Assembly (NCBI GenBank): GCA_021151805.1
Contig: JAGKWN010000032.1
Location: forward strand, 1-38,602
Direction of reading: 5' to 3'
DNA length: 38,602 nt
Origin: Cytophagaceae bacterium
GTDB taxonomy: Bacteria; Bacteroidota; Bacteroidia; Cytophagales; Cytophagaceae
The notes beneath the pieces are model-generated. The model made no database searches. It worked only from the letters and a program-made list of their open reading frames with translations, and was not told the origin of the DNA. Below are positions 18,135-26,434 of this stretch, one piece after another (the stretch's first letter is position 1; every line of letters starts with the position of its first letter). A program made the position numbers and the translations under genes.

Positions 18135-20684
18135 TTATTGTTGATTCAATCCTTTTAAATGGAATTCTAATGAATATTCGTCTTTAATTAATACTTCGCG
18201 GGCTTTGCTGCCTTCGAACTGACCGACGATACCAGCAGCTTCGAGCTGATCAATCAGACGTCCGGCACGGTTGTATCCAAGTTTTAGTTTACGCTGCAGC
18301 AAAGAAGTACTTCCCTGCTGGTGCATGACAAGAATTTTCGCTGCCTCTTCAAACAATGGGTCTTTTTCAGAGAAATTGAAATCGCCTTTTTCCTGTCCGG
18401 CTTCATCGTCGGAATACTCAGGCAATTTGTATGCCATTTCGTAACCTCTCTGAGAACCAATAAATTCACAAATGCGTTCCACTTCAACCGTATCTAAAAA
18501 GGCACATTGTAAACGCACCATGTCGCCATGGGCAAACAACATATCCCCTTTTCCGATCAACTGATCAGCGCCTCCGGCATCCAGAATGGTTCTGGAGTCG
18601 ATTTTTGAAGAAACCTTAAAGGATAAACGAGCCGGGAAATTGGCTTTAATAATACCTGTAATAACGTTTACAGAAGGCCTTTGTGTAGCAACAACCAAAT
18701 GAATACCGATGGCACGCGCCAACTGAGCCAAACGCGCAATAGGCGTTTCAACCTCTTTACCTGCCGTCATCATTAAATCTGCCAACTCATCAATCACCAG
18801 CACAATATAAGGTAAGAAACGGTGTCCGTTGTTGGGATTCAATTTACGCTCAACGAATTTCTTGTTGTATTCACGAATATTACGAACCTGTGCATCTTTC
18901 AGCAAATCGTAACGCAGATCCATTTCAACACATAGAGAGTTCAGCGTATGAATTACTTTTTTAGTATCGGTAATAATTGCGTCGCCACCATCCGGAAGTT
19001 TTGCCAGGAAATGTCTTTCAATTTTATTGAACAGCGTTAATTCTACTTTTTTCGGATCTACCAAAACAAGCTTTAACTGCGACGGATGTTTTTTATACAG
19101 TAACGATGCCAGCAATACATTCAAGCCAACAGATTTACCCTGACCGGTAGCACCGGCAATCAGTAAGTGCGGTAACTCAGCCAGATCTACCACAAACACT
19201 TCGTTCGAAACTGTCTTGCCAAATACAACCGGCAATTCCTTATCTGATTTCATAAACTTCTCTGTTGAAAGTACAGAGCGCATCGAAACCATTTCTTTAT
19301 TTTTATTCGGTACTTCAATACCAATGGTACCTTTACCCGGAATAGGCGCAATGATACGGATACCCAGAGCGGATAAGCTCAAAGCAATATCATCTTCCAG
19401 GTTTTTAATTTTTGAAATACGAATACCAACTTCCGGAACGATTTCATACAGCGTTACTGTCGGACCAATCGTAGCCTTGATGCTGGCAATACCGATGTTG
19501 TAATGCGATAATGTTTCAACAATCTTGTCTTTATTCGCTTCCAGCTCTTCTTTAGTCACCTGCACGACTTTGTTGCCATCGTATTCATTCAGCAGGTCAA
19601 AGGTTGGATATTTATAGGACGACAGATCAAGTGTAGGATCGTAATTGAAGTTCTCCAGGTTTGCTGGCAATTCATCACCGTCTTCTTCTTCCGGTTTTTC
19701 AACAACCAGACTCAATTCATCAGAAGCGGCCGGTACCTGTACCATTGGTTCTTCCACCGGCGATTCAATCTGTAGTTCAGAAGAATTTTTAACAGCAACC
19801 GGTTCTTTGCGCTCGATCACCCATTCTTCCTCTTCTTCAACTTCTTCCTCCTCTTCCGTTTCTTCCTCTTCTTCTAATTCTTCAATTTCTTCTTCTTCTT
19901 CCAGTTCTTCTATTTCTTCTTCTTCAAGTTCTTCTTCTGTTTCTTCTTCAGCAGCTACTGCCAAAGGTACTTCTGCTGCATCTGCGGTTGCCGGTGCGAA
20001 CCAGTGAATTTTCGTAATGTTGAAGAAATAAATAATAAACGCCAAAAGGAAAAACAACAACAGGAATGGTGTTCCCCATCCGATCAGATTATCCAGGTAC
20101 ATGGCAATATCAAATCCAATACCCCCGCTGAGGAAAGCAAGGTAGGTCTCTTCATTCAGGGCCAATACCAGATAACCGAATGTTGTACTGATCCAGATTA
20201 AAAAATAAAAGGTTGTCTTGATCAATGTGCCGATATTGATCGGCGATGATTGGTAAACGATTCTGAAACCTGTTAAAAAGAATATGGGTAGGAACAGATA
20301 AGAAGCCAACCCAAACCATTTATAAATGAATAAGTATGATAGCAAAGCGCCTATGATACCCAGCAAATTTTCTACTTCTCTACCGGAATCCTGAATGCTG
20401 GTATCCCAAAGTGATTCTACAAGACTCTGGTCATCTCTGCCGCTGAATAAAAAAGAGGTAAATGCCAGTAACAATGCAAATGAAAAAAGCATGATAAACA
20501 TTCCGGCAACGAGCTGAAATCTTCTATCCTGGAAATATTCTTTAATGGCAAATTTAGATCGCTCCGGAGCTTCTTCATTTTCTGAAGCTGCTTCCTTTTT
20601 ACTTGCCTTATTGGAAGGAGTATTTGAGCGGATATTTTTTGGGGGTGTCGGCGTATTATCTGCCTTATAGGTATTTTTAGCCAT
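18135..20684 (-). CDS. ftsK: DNA translocase FtsK/SpoIIIE
   Basis: Septum-anchored DNA pump that clears chromosome termini at division. With the ATG at 20684 it is 849 residues; a TTG ten codons upstream is less likely. About four to five N-terminal helices (60-222) are followed by a linker that includes an almost unbroken acidic run (about 246-288), then alpha and beta motor domains with Walker A GATGQGKS (511-518) and Walker B VLVIDELAD (627-635), and a C-terminal winged-helix gamma domain (about 775-849) for recognising polar sequences. RecA-type residues look intact. It is the likely first gene of ftsK-lolA-pyrF. xerD lies about 1.4 kb away, beyond pyrD; FtsK activates XerCD recombination at dif. 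Confidence 0.96.
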   Translation of the reverse strand: MAKNTYKADNTPTPPKNIRSNTPSNKASKKEAASENEEAPERSKFAIKEYFQDRRFQLVAGMFIMLFSFALLLAFTSFLFSGRDDQSLVESLWDTSIQDSGREVENLLGIIGALLSYLFIYKWFGLASYLFLPIFFLTGFRIVYQSSPINIGTLIKTTFYFLIWISTTFGYLVLALNEETYLAFLSGGIGFDIAMYLDNLIGWGTPFLLLFFLLAFIIYFFNITKIHWFAPATADAAEVPLAVAAEEETEEELEEEEIEELEEEEEIEELEEEEETEEEEEVEEEEEWVIERKEPVAVKNSSELQIESPVEEPMVQVPAASDELSLVVEKPEEEDGDELPANLENFNYDPTLDLSSYKYPTFDLLNEYDGNKVVQVTKEELEANKDKIVETLSHYNIGIASIKATIGPTVTLYEIVPEVGIRISKIKNLEDDIALSLSALGIRIIAPIPGKGTIGIEVPNKNKEMVSMRSVLSTEKFMKSDKELPVVFGKTVSNEVFVVDLAELPHLLIAGATGQGKSVGLNVLLASLLYKKHPSQLKLVLVDPKKVELTLFNKIERHFLAKLPDGGDAIITDTKKVIHTLNSLCVEMDLRYDLLKDAQVRNIREYNKKFVERKLNPNNGHRFLPYIVLVIDELADLMMTAGKEVETPIARLAQLARAIGIHLVVATQRPSVNVITGIIKANFPARLSFKVSSKIDSRTILDAGGADQLIGKGDMLFAHGDMVRLQCAFLDTVEVERICEFIGSQRGYEMAYKLPEYSDDEAGQEKGDFNFSEKDPLFEEAAKILVMHQQGSTSLLQRKLKLGYNRAGRLIDQLEAAGIVGQFEGSKAREVLIKDEYSLEFHLKGLNQQ

Positions 20685-20701
20685 ATTTACTTTGTAACCC
20701 T

Positions 20702-20709
20702 CAAAGTTA
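20702..20709 (-). promoter_or_regulatory. Candidate -7 box TAACTTTG for ftsK
   Basis: Exact match to TAnnTTTG, 17 bases upstream of the ftsK ATG at 20684 and 14 bases below the heptad array that begins at 20724. Its position supports the ATG rather than the upstream TTG (20714), which would lie upstream of the box. No -33 TTG at normal spacing. Confidence 0.5.
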
Positions 20710-20723
20710 ACCAAATTATATGG

Positions 20724-20910
20724 TAGTTGCTAGATACTAGTTGCTAGTTTCTGGATTTCAATTGCTGGATTTTAGTCACTAGTTTCCAGACCTTTAATAA
20801 TTAAACAAGCTATAAACTTTGTACTCTGAAAAGTATTAACAATTTCTATTCATGTACATTTACTTTACCAGATTCTAGTACCTAGCAACTAGAAACTAGT
20901 AACTAGAATT
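20724..20910. repeat. Inverted arms of 7-bp TAGnnnn tandem repeats
   Basis: Left arm heptads: TAGTTGC-TAGATAC-TAGTTGC-TAGTTTC (20724-20751), with a degenerate second block to about 20788. Right arm heptads: TAGTACC-TAGCAAC-TAGAAAC-TAGTAAC-TAGAATT (20876-20910). 20724-20740 and 20875-20891 are inverted with 16 of 17 matches. The right arm supplies the TAG stop codon of pyrD (20903-20905). The element spans the entire pyrD-ftsK gap; between the arms I see only AT-rich sequence. Confidence 0.7.
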
Positions 20911-21940
20911 TTTTCTTCAGAATCGCCTTGTTAATTGCCCCAACCAATCCCGGTCCTTCGTAAATAAATCCGGTATATAACTGAACCAATACAGCTCCTG
21001 CTTCTAATTTTTCTAAGGCATCTTTCGGGGAATGAATACCACCAACACCAATAATCGGAATGGTATTATTTGATTTTTTAACCAGGTAACGGATCACTTC
21101 AGTCGAGCGAACCGTTAGCGGACGACCGCTTAAGCCCCCCATCCCAATCTCTTCCACACGTTCCACTTCGGTTCTCAAGCCGTCGCGTGAGATGGTTGTA
21201 TTGGTAGCAATAATACCGCTGAGTTTTGTTTCAGTAATGATCTCAACAATATCATCCAGTTGTTCATTAGTAAGATCAGGAGCGATTTTCAAAAGGATAG
21301 GCTTAGGTGCTGCTTTCTTTTGGTTCACATCCTGCAGGCTTTTCAATATTTCCGTTAGCGGACCTTTTTCCTGCAGAGCACGTAAGCCGGGTGTGTTCGG
21401 TGAACTAACGTTTACAACAAAATAATCTACGCAATCAAAGAGCTCGTTGAATGCTTTTATGTAGTCGTTCAGCGCTTCTTCGTTGGGCGTCACTTTATTC
21501 TTCCCAATGTTTCCGCCAATCAGAATTTTAGATTTACGCTTGCGAAGACGTGCGGCAACTTCTTTCATCCCTCCGTTATTGAAGCCCATGCGGTTAATGA
21601 CTGCTTCGTCTTCGGGCAAACGGAACAAACGGGGTTTTTCATTACCCGATTGCGGAACCGGCGTAACTGTTCCGATTTCAATAAAGCCAAAACCAAGGCT
21701 GGAAAACTCATCTACAATTTTTGCGTCCTTGTCGAAACCTGCAGCCAAACCTACCGGATTGGGAAAGGTGATTCCAAATACAGTCCGTTCAAGTTTCTTG
21801 TCTTTTACCGTATAGATCAGCCGGAATATGTAGCTTATACCCGGAATAAAGAATAAAAATTTTATAAAAGAGAATGTTATGTGATGCGCACGTTCAGGCG
21901 AAAAACAAAACAGTATGGGTTTGATCAGCAGCTTATACAA
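20903..21940 (-). CDS. pyrD: Dihydroorotate dehydrogenase (quinone), class 2
   Basis: Membrane-associated flavoenzyme oxidising dihydroorotate to orotate with a quinone acceptor (menaquinone is likely here). The N-terminal helices (1-45) are the class-2 membrane-binding extension. The FMN barrel shows FPNPVGLAAGFDKD (59-72), GFIEIGTVTP, NRMGFNNGG and the catalytic-serine loop NVSSPNTPGLR (Ser179/180), which marks class 2 rather than class 1. Length 345 is normal. The start must be TTG at 21940: the family N-terminus MYKLLIKPILF begins there, no ATG is in frame nearby, and the next Met is residue 118. The stop codon lies inside a heptad repeat arm, so the repeat has fused to the gene's end. 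Confidence 0.93.
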   Translation of the reverse strand: MYKLLIKPILFCFSPERAHHITFSFIKFLFFIPGISYIFRLIYTVKDKKLERTVFGITFPNPVGLAAGFDKDAKIVDEFSSLGFGFIEIGTVTPVPQSGNEKPRLFRLPEDEAVINRMGFNNGGMKEVAARLRKRKSKILIGGNIGKNKVTPNEEALNDYIKAFNELFDCVDYFVVNVSSPNTPGLRALQEKGPLTEILKSLQDVNQKKAAPKPILLKIAPDLTNEQLDDIVEIITETKLSGIIATNTTISRDGLRTEVERVEEIGMGGLSGRPLTVRSTEVIRYLVKKSNNTIPIIGVGGIHSPKDALEKLEAGAVLVQLYTGFIYEGPGLVGAINKAILKKKF

Positions 21941-22048
21941 AACAATTTCGCATTTAAATGATATGCGAAAATACGGAAAGAGGTGTTCTGAATAAAGAAT
22001 TTAAGCTGAATGTGGAAAAGAACAAATGCAATCTATTTTTTTGAATTG

Positions 22049-22948
22049 TCAGCTGCGCGGGTGAAAATCCCTGATGATCTGCTGGAGGTAATCTCTGTCT
22101 AAATGGGTATAGATCTCTGTCGTAGTAATGGATTCATGGCCCAGCATTTCCTGCACCGCGCGTAAATCAGCACCACCTTCAATCAGATGGGTTGCAAAAG
22201 AGTGCCTGAATGTATGCGGACTTACTGTTTTGTTTATTCCGGCCTTTGCTGTGAGGCTTTTGATGATCATGAAAACCATTTCCCGGGTCAGTTTATTTCC
22301 ACGGCGGTTTAAAAACACATAGTTCTCGGCCCCTTTTACAATGTTCATATGACAACGGATCTCATTCCGGTAGATGCCAATGTATTTGCGGGCATCCCGG
22401 CCGATCGGCACCAATCTTTCTTTATTGCCTTTACCAAGTACTTTTATAAAACCATCGTCAAAAAACAGGTTTGATATTTTCAATTCAATCAATTCAGAAA
22501 CACGCAGGCCACAACTGTAAAGCGTTTCAAGCATGGCCCGGTTACGCGTGCCTTCCGGGGTAGACAGATCTATAACGCCGAGAATCGCTTCAATTTCATG
22601 GAATGACAAGGTGTCGGGAAGTTTGCGCCCCAGCTTGGGACTATCAATCAAAGCCGAGGGATCATCATCGCGGATTTCTTCCATCAATAAAAAACGGAAA
22701 AATGATTTCACACCCGACAATATACGCGCCTGTGAATACGACGACATTCCGAGATCTGTAATATATTCTAAAAATAACTGAATATGTTTTCCTTTTACCT
22801 GCAACGGACCAACCGACGGCTCATTGATTTCCAGGTATTGCATAAATTTAACAACATCGTGTTCATAGGCCTCTATGGAGTTGCCGGATAAGGAGCGCTC
22901 CAACTTTAAATAATCCCGAAACTGACGGATGAGGATTTTCCAATTCAT
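22049..22948 (-). CDS. xerD: Tyrosine recombinase XerD
   Basis: Site-specific recombinase of the XerC/XerD pair that resolves chromosome dimers at dif. 299 residues, the standard length. The N-terminal SAM-like DNA-binding domain covers 1-105 and the catalytic domain 106-299. Catalytic residues are present: Arg149 (CGLRVSEL), Lys173 (GKGNKERLVP), His245 and Arg248 (HTFRHSFATHL), His271 (LGHESITTT) and nucleophile Tyr280 (EIYTH). The ending resembles XerD more than XerC. It is divergent from aroQ across a heptad-repeat element and close to ftsK, its functional partner. Near-consensus box TACCTTTA lies 4 bases before the ATG, predicting a leaderless mRNA. No mobile element surrounds it, so it is the housekeeping enzyme, not an integrase. 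Confidence 0.92.
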   Translation of the reverse strand: MNWKILIRQFRDYLKLERSLSGNSIEAYEHDVVKFMQYLEINEPSVGPLQVKGKHIQLFLEYITDLGMSSYSQARILSGVKSFFRFLLMEEIRDDDPSALIDSPKLGRKLPDTLSFHEIEAILGVIDLSTPEGTRNRAMLETLYSCGLRVSELIELKISNLFFDDGFIKVLGKGNKERLVPIGRDARKYIGIYRNEIRCHMNIVKGAENYVFLNRRGNKLTREMVFMIIKSLTAKAGINKTVSPHTFRHSFATHLIEGGADLRAVQEMLGHESITTTEIYTHLDRDYLQQIIRDFHPRS

Positions 22949-22952
22949 GGTG

Positions 22953-22960
22953 TAAAGGTA
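22953..22960 (-). promoter_or_regulatory. Candidate -7 box TACCTTTA for xerD, 4 bases from ATG
   Basis: One mismatch (final A for G) to TAnnTTTG. The arrangement TACCTTTA-N-ACC-ATG is shared with rnhA and the saccharopine reductase-like gene. Confidence 0.4.
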
Positions 22961-23025
22961 AGTGAATATGAATATTCAACAAAGGATAATATTTTAAGTT
23001 ATGGTACTTAAACCAGCAAAAATGA

Positions 23026-23133
23026 GTGTAAAGTTTAACGTGTAGAGTGTAATTCGTTTCTTAATTAAGAGATTTAAAGTATTTTTAAAGAGAACAAATG
23101 TTGGTTTTACACTCTACACTTTACACTCTACAC
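23026..23133. repeat. Inverted arms of 7-bp GTGTANA tandem repeats
   Basis: Left arm heptads: GTGTAAA-GTTTAAC-GTGTAGA-GTGTAAT (23026-23053). Right arm heptads: TTTACAC-TCTACAC-TTTACAC-TCTACAC (23106-23133). A 13-base block is perfectly inverted (23040-23052 against 23107-23119 or 23121-23133). The right arm ends 4 bases before the aroQ -7 box. The element fills most of the xerD-aroQ divergent gap. Confidence 0.7.
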
Positions 23134-23137
23134 TTCG

Positions 23138-23145
23138 TATATTTG
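23138..23145 (+). promoter_or_regulatory. Candidate -7 box TATATTTG for aroQ, 4 bases from ATG
   Basis: Exact match to TAnnTTTG, directly after the heptad array and 4 bases before the aroQ ATG. No -33 TTG at normal spacing; the heptad array occupies that place. Confidence 0.55.
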
Positions 23146-23149
23146 TTTC

Positions 23150-23569
23150 ATGAAAATACTGATATTAAACGGTCCGAATCTGAACCTGCTTGGCAAACGC
23201 GAACCCGGCATTTATGGCGCGGCTTCTGCAGAAGACATTTACAAGGATTTACAAAAGGCGTATCCGCAGGTAACTTTTTCGTATTTCCAATCCAATGTGG
23301 AAGGCGAACTGGTAAACAAACTACACGAAGTTGGTTTTGACTATGACGGCATTGTATTCAACGCCGGCGCATATACACATACTTCTATTGCCATTGCAGA
23401 TGCTGTTGCAGGAATCAAAACGCCGGTTATTGAAGTACATATCTCAAACGTATATGCACGTGAAGAATACAGACACAAAAGCCTGATGGCAAAGAACTGC
23501 ATGGGCATCATTACAGGCTTTGGCATGAAAAGCTATTTTCTGGCTGTACACCATTTTACAACGCTGTAA
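23150..23569 (+). CDS. aroQ: 3-dehydroquinate dehydratase, type II
   Basis: Third step of the shikimate pathway, dehydrating 3-dehydroquinate to 3-dehydroshikimate. The 139-residue protein has the standard flavodoxin-like fold and active-site residues: Arg17 and Tyr22 on the flexible loop (LLGKREPGIYG), Asn71 and His77 (FNAGAYTH), His97 (EVHISN) and Arg108 (EEYRHKS). Family members form dodecamers. It is followed 5 bases later by an aminotransferase gene and so heads a two-gene operon. A strong -7 box only 4 bases upstream predicts an essentially leaderless transcript. Confidence 0.96.
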   Translation: MKILILNGPNLNLLGKREPGIYGAASAEDIYKDLQKAYPQVTFSYFQSNVEGELVNKLHEVGFDYDGIVFNAGAYTHTSIAIADAVAGIKTPVIEVHISNVYAREEYRHKSLMAKNCMGIITGFGMKSYFLAVHHFTTL

Positions 23570-23574
23570 TTCAT

Positions 23575-24609
23575 ATGTTGAATTTTTATCCAGGACCATC
23601 CAAATTATTCCCGGGCATTGAACTGTGTATACAGGATGCAATTGCCTCGGGCATACTAAGCATGAATCACCGCAGCGCTGAATTCATGCAATTGTATGCG
23701 CTGGTTCAGGAAAGATTTGAAACCTATTACAACTTACCCAAAGACTATAAAGTACATCTCATTTCTTCCGCAACAGAATGCTGGACCATACTGGCGCAGT
23801 CTTTTGCTGACCGTTCATTCTTGCATATCTACAACGGCTCATTCGGAAAAAAATGGATGGAGGTTTCCAGGCAATTGGGGATTGAACACAGTAGCCGTGT
23901 GTTTGATATTCACAATACTTATACTGCGGAAACAGAAAACACAACTGCAGATATTATCTGCACAACGCTGGTAGAAACATCGAACGGCACATACTTATCC
24001 AACGATGTGCTGACATCCATACGTAAAAAGTTTTCAAATGCATTGGTTGCAGTTGATGCTACATCTGCATTGGCGGGTGTTGCCGTTAACTGGGAAGATG
24101 CGGATATCTGGTTTGCATCCGGACAAAAATGTTTCGGTTTGCCATCCGGATTAGGTGTATTGATTCTTTCTCCGCAGGCAATAAAACAGATTGAAACGAA
24201 CAGCAGCGATATTCATTTTAATTCCTTAAAACGGATCGTTGAAAATGGTGCGACCTTTCAGACAACGCATACACCTAATATTTTAGGTATTTACTTGCTC
24301 GCAGAACGTTTAAAAGAAATCAAACCAATTGATTTTTTAACACTGAAAGAACGAATGAGTTATTTGTATACACATTTTTCAAACCACCCGTCTTTACAGC
24401 CATTGCTGATTGAAAACAGTGTTCAGTCGCCTACCGTACTGACATTAAAATGTAATGAGGAATATACAAGCCAAATAAAAAAATCACTCAAGGCACAGCA
24501 AATTATTATTGGCAGCGGCTATGGAGTCTGGAAAGAGAATACAATTCGTATCGCAAATTTTCCGGCGCATACAAATGCTGATTTTGAAAAATTATTGGCG
24601 GTGATATAA
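23575..24609 (+). CDS. serC: Class V aminotransferase, probable phosphoserine aminotransferase
   Basis: PLP enzyme of fold type I, 344 residues. The opening NFYPGPSKL and the SMNHRSAEF segment (29-37) match SerC, which makes 3-phosphoserine from 3-phosphohydroxypyruvate and glutamate. Asp161 (AVDATSALAG) should pair with the PLP pyridine nitrogen and Lys185 (SGQKCFGLPSG) form the Schiff base. It is somewhat shorter than the usual 360 residues, and an alternative role in a related class V subgroup is possible. It is 5 bases downstream of aroQ, so probably co-transcribed. An inverted repeat after the stop may act as terminator. Confidence 0.75.
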   Translation: MLNFYPGPSKLFPGIELCIQDAIASGILSMNHRSAEFMQLYALVQERFETYYNLPKDYKVHLISSATECWTILAQSFADRSFLHIYNGSFGKKWMEVSRQLGIEHSSRVFDIHNTYTAETENTTADIICTTLVETSNGTYLSNDVLTSIRKKFSNALVAVDATSALAGVAVNWEDADIWFASGQKCFGLPSGLGVLILSPQAIKQIETNSSDIHFNSLKRIVENGATFQTTHTPNILGIYLLAERLKEIKPIDFLTLKERMSYLYTHFSNHPSLQPLLIENSVQSPTVLTLKCNEEYTSQIKKSLKAQQIIIGSGYGVWKENTIRIANFPAHTNADFEKLLAVI

Positions 24610-24613
24610 TTTC

Positions 24614-24730
24614 TAAACGCAAGGAACGCAAAGCTTTTTCGCAAAGTACGCGATGACTAATAATTATCCAGCACTACATAATACTTTTTTTTTGCAACCC
24701 TTGCATTTAGTCTGGCGCCCTTTGCGATTA
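24614..24730. repeat. Inverted GCAAAG-type repeats between convergent genes
   Basis: The left arm contains TAAACGCAAGGAACGCAAAG and CGCAAAGTACGCGA (24614-24654). The right arm on the opposite strand reads ATCGCAAAGGG and TAAATGCAAGGGTTGCAAA (24690-24730). Pairing is imperfect (about 15 of 20 in the outer block). A T8-9 run lies between. It fills the gap between the aminotransferase stop and the trmN stop and may act as a bidirectional terminator. Confidence 0.5.
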
Positions 24731-24738
24731 AAATTTTA

Positions 24739-25455
24739 TCAGAGATGCAGATAAAAATCTTTTAATGCTTCTGTAAACTGTTGTGTATATTGATTGTCGG
24801 AATTACGGATCACAAATTTAATTTCATCTCTTTCTGCATGTATTGAATCTTTTCGTAAATGCAACACATAACGGATCAGTTTTTTTTCATTCTCATACAT
24901 GGATAAAAATCGTAGAGTCTTTAATCCTACAGCTTCTGCAGCGCGGATAAAATTTTCTTCTTCATAAATACTGATCAGCATATAGGCATCGCCACCAGGC
25001 TTAAGCATGAAAGCTGTCACCTGCATCAATTCTTCTACACATAAATGCGACTGATGCCAGGCCATGTCTTTTGAAGCATTGCCGGACTTCAGCGAGGCTG
25101 AAAAAAATGGTGGATTGCAAACAATCAGATCATACTGTTTGGTAGTTACCTTAAAGTAATCCTGTATAGATGCTTCATGAATGGTTAAGCGTTCTTTCCA
25201 CGGGCTATTATAAAAATTAGCTGCGGCTTGCTGCGCCGCATCGTGATTCATTTCCACCGCATCAATCGAAGCTTCGGTACGCTGTGCCAGCATGAGTGCC
25301 AGCAGGCCTGTACCCGTGCCGATATCCAAAATAGAAGCATGCTTTTTATCGACAGGAATGGTAGCTCCAAATACACAGGAATCGGTACAAACCTTCATGG
25401 CTGATTTATCCTGTTGTACTAAAAACTGCTTGAATTGAAACCAGGAGTTCGCCAT
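24739..25455 (-). CDS. trmN: tRNA1(Val) (adenine(37)-N6)-methyltransferase-like (TrmN6/YfiC)
   Basis: A 238-residue SAM-dependent methyltransferase. Motif I is DIGTGTG (44-50), the acidic motif II is AVEMN, and motif IV NPPF (114-117) marks an N6-adenine target. The N-terminal FKQFLVQQDKSAMKVCTDSCVFGA is characteristic of the YfiC/TrmN6 group, which methylates A37 of tRNA1(Val). It begins 6 bases after the rnhA stop, indicating an rnhA-trmN operon. Other small N6-adenine methyltransferases share NPPF, but the N-terminus favours TrmN6. Confidence 0.88.
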   Translation of the reverse strand: MANSWFQFKQFLVQQDKSAMKVCTDSCVFGATIPVDKKHASILDIGTGTGLLALMLAQRTEASIDAVEMNHDAAQQAAANFYNSPWKERLTIHEASIQDYFKVTTKQYDLIVCNPPFFSASLKSGNASKDMAWHQSHLCVEELMQVTAFMLKPGGDAYMLISIYEEENFIRAAEAVGLKTLRFLSMYENEKKLIRYVLHLRKDSIHAERDEIKFVIRNSDNQYTQQFTEALKDFYLHL

Positions 25456-25461
25456 GTTATT

Positions 25462-25944
25462 CTAATTCGACAAATGGCCTTTGTTCAGCATGCCGCTTTC
25501 GGTTTCATACCCATAGTCGATCTGCTTGCCGGGTCCGTCTGCAGCCTGTGTTGCCAACACATCGCAGCGTTCATTTTCTACATTGCCGGCATGGCCACGC
25601 ACCCATTGGAAGCGGATCTTATGCTTGCTTGAAACATATAGATAACGTCGCCACAAGTCTTCGTTTTTCTTATCTTTAAAATTCTTTTTTACCCAACCCA
25701 TCAGCCAGCCTTTCTCAACCGAATCAATCACGTATTTGGAATCGGAATAGATCAATACTTCATGTCCCGGATCTTTCAGCGCTTCAAGTCCTGTAATAAC
25801 AGCCAGTAATTCCATGCGATTGTTCGTGGTCATGCGAAAACCACCGCTCAATTCTTTCCGGTGCTGTTTGTACAACAGAACCACTCCGAAACCACCCGGC
25901 CCCGGATTTCCACGGGAAGAACCATCTGTATATAAAGTAATCAT
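25462..25944 (-). CDS. rnhA: Ribonuclease HI
   Basis: Degrades RNA in RNA-DNA hybrids. The 160 residues include the four carboxylates of the active site: Asp7 (YTDGSSRGNPG), Glu45 (NNRMELLA), Asp68 (YSDSKYV) and Asp128 (ERCDVLA), with His118 (VRGHAG) on the flexible loop. Tryptophan/lysine-rich handle region GWLMGWVKKNFKDKKNEDLW is present, as in E. coli-type RNase HI. No hybrid-binding extension is present. First gene of an operon with trmN. The box TACCTTTA stands 4 bases before the ATG. Confidence 0.95.
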   Translation of the reverse strand: MITLYTDGSSRGNPGPGGFGVVLLYKQHRKELSGGFRMTTNNRMELLAVITGLEALKDPGHEVLIYSDSKYVIDSVEKGWLMGWVKKNFKDKKNEDLWRRYLYVSSKHKIRFQWVRGHAGNVENERCDVLATQAADGPGKQIDYGYETESGMLNKGHLSN

Positions 25945-25948
25945 GGTA

Positions 25949-25956
25949 TAAAGGTA
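25949..25956 (-). promoter_or_regulatory. Candidate -7 box TACCTTTA for rnhA, 4 bases from ATG
   Basis: One mismatch to TAnnTTTG; the arrangement TACCTTTA-TACC-ATG parallels xerD and the saccharopine reductase-like gene. Confidence 0.4.
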
Positions 25957-26209
25957 GGAAGAAAGTTTTATTTAGGTTTTAAGTTTCCCGTAATATGTTG
26001 CAAGACCTGCATTGCGAGTAAATCAGTTCTTTTTTAAAGATTAAAATCCTGTAATACAGGTAAAAACCAAACGAATGTCGCTGTATGCATTACTCAAACA
26101 GTTCCCTGCCCTTTACAGAAACATATAAAAACAACCTGTGTGCGGCGGTTGGCTGCTCATGTGCATACATGAACCATTTCCGAAACAGAACTCAAGATAG
26201 GGTTAAGAC

Positions 26210-26297
26210 GGGCATTGAGTGGGCATTAATAGGGCTTCACTACGGGTGAACTACGGATGAACTGCGGGTGAACTGCGGGTGAGGTACGGATGGAGCA
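26210..26297. repeat. Eight-unit array with 11-bp period
   Basis: Units start at 26210, 26221, 26232, 26243, 26254, 26265, 26276 and 26287, each beginning with a GGG, CGGG or CGGA tract; the inner ones are nearly identical (CGGGTGAACTG twice). It lies in the 621-base gap 25945-26565, which has no credible gene. A small hairpin, CCTGTAATACAGG, is near 26050. The array is on the + strand, while the related arrays near position 1000 have their G-tracts on the - strand. Confidence 0.7.
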
Positions 26298-26434
26298 ACT
26301 TTCAAAACGAAAAAATCCGGCATGCTACTTTCCTTCAACAAAATTCCTCATTAAATGTGAACCATACAAGCATTCCATATATTTCATTACAATGGATAAA
26401 GCTCATTCTTATAAATGCAAGTTTGGCATAAAAT

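Noticed and set aside
19645..20007. Serine-rich frame of 120 codons on the + strand
   Set aside because: It is the antisense shadow of the acidic linker of ftsK, where GAA/GAG codons read as TTC/CTC and TCT/TCC on the other strand.
22049..22948. Tyrosine recombinase as sign of an integrated element
   Set aside because: Length, catalytic residues and housekeeping neighbours fit chromosomal XerD; no attachment site, phage or conjugation genes are nearby.
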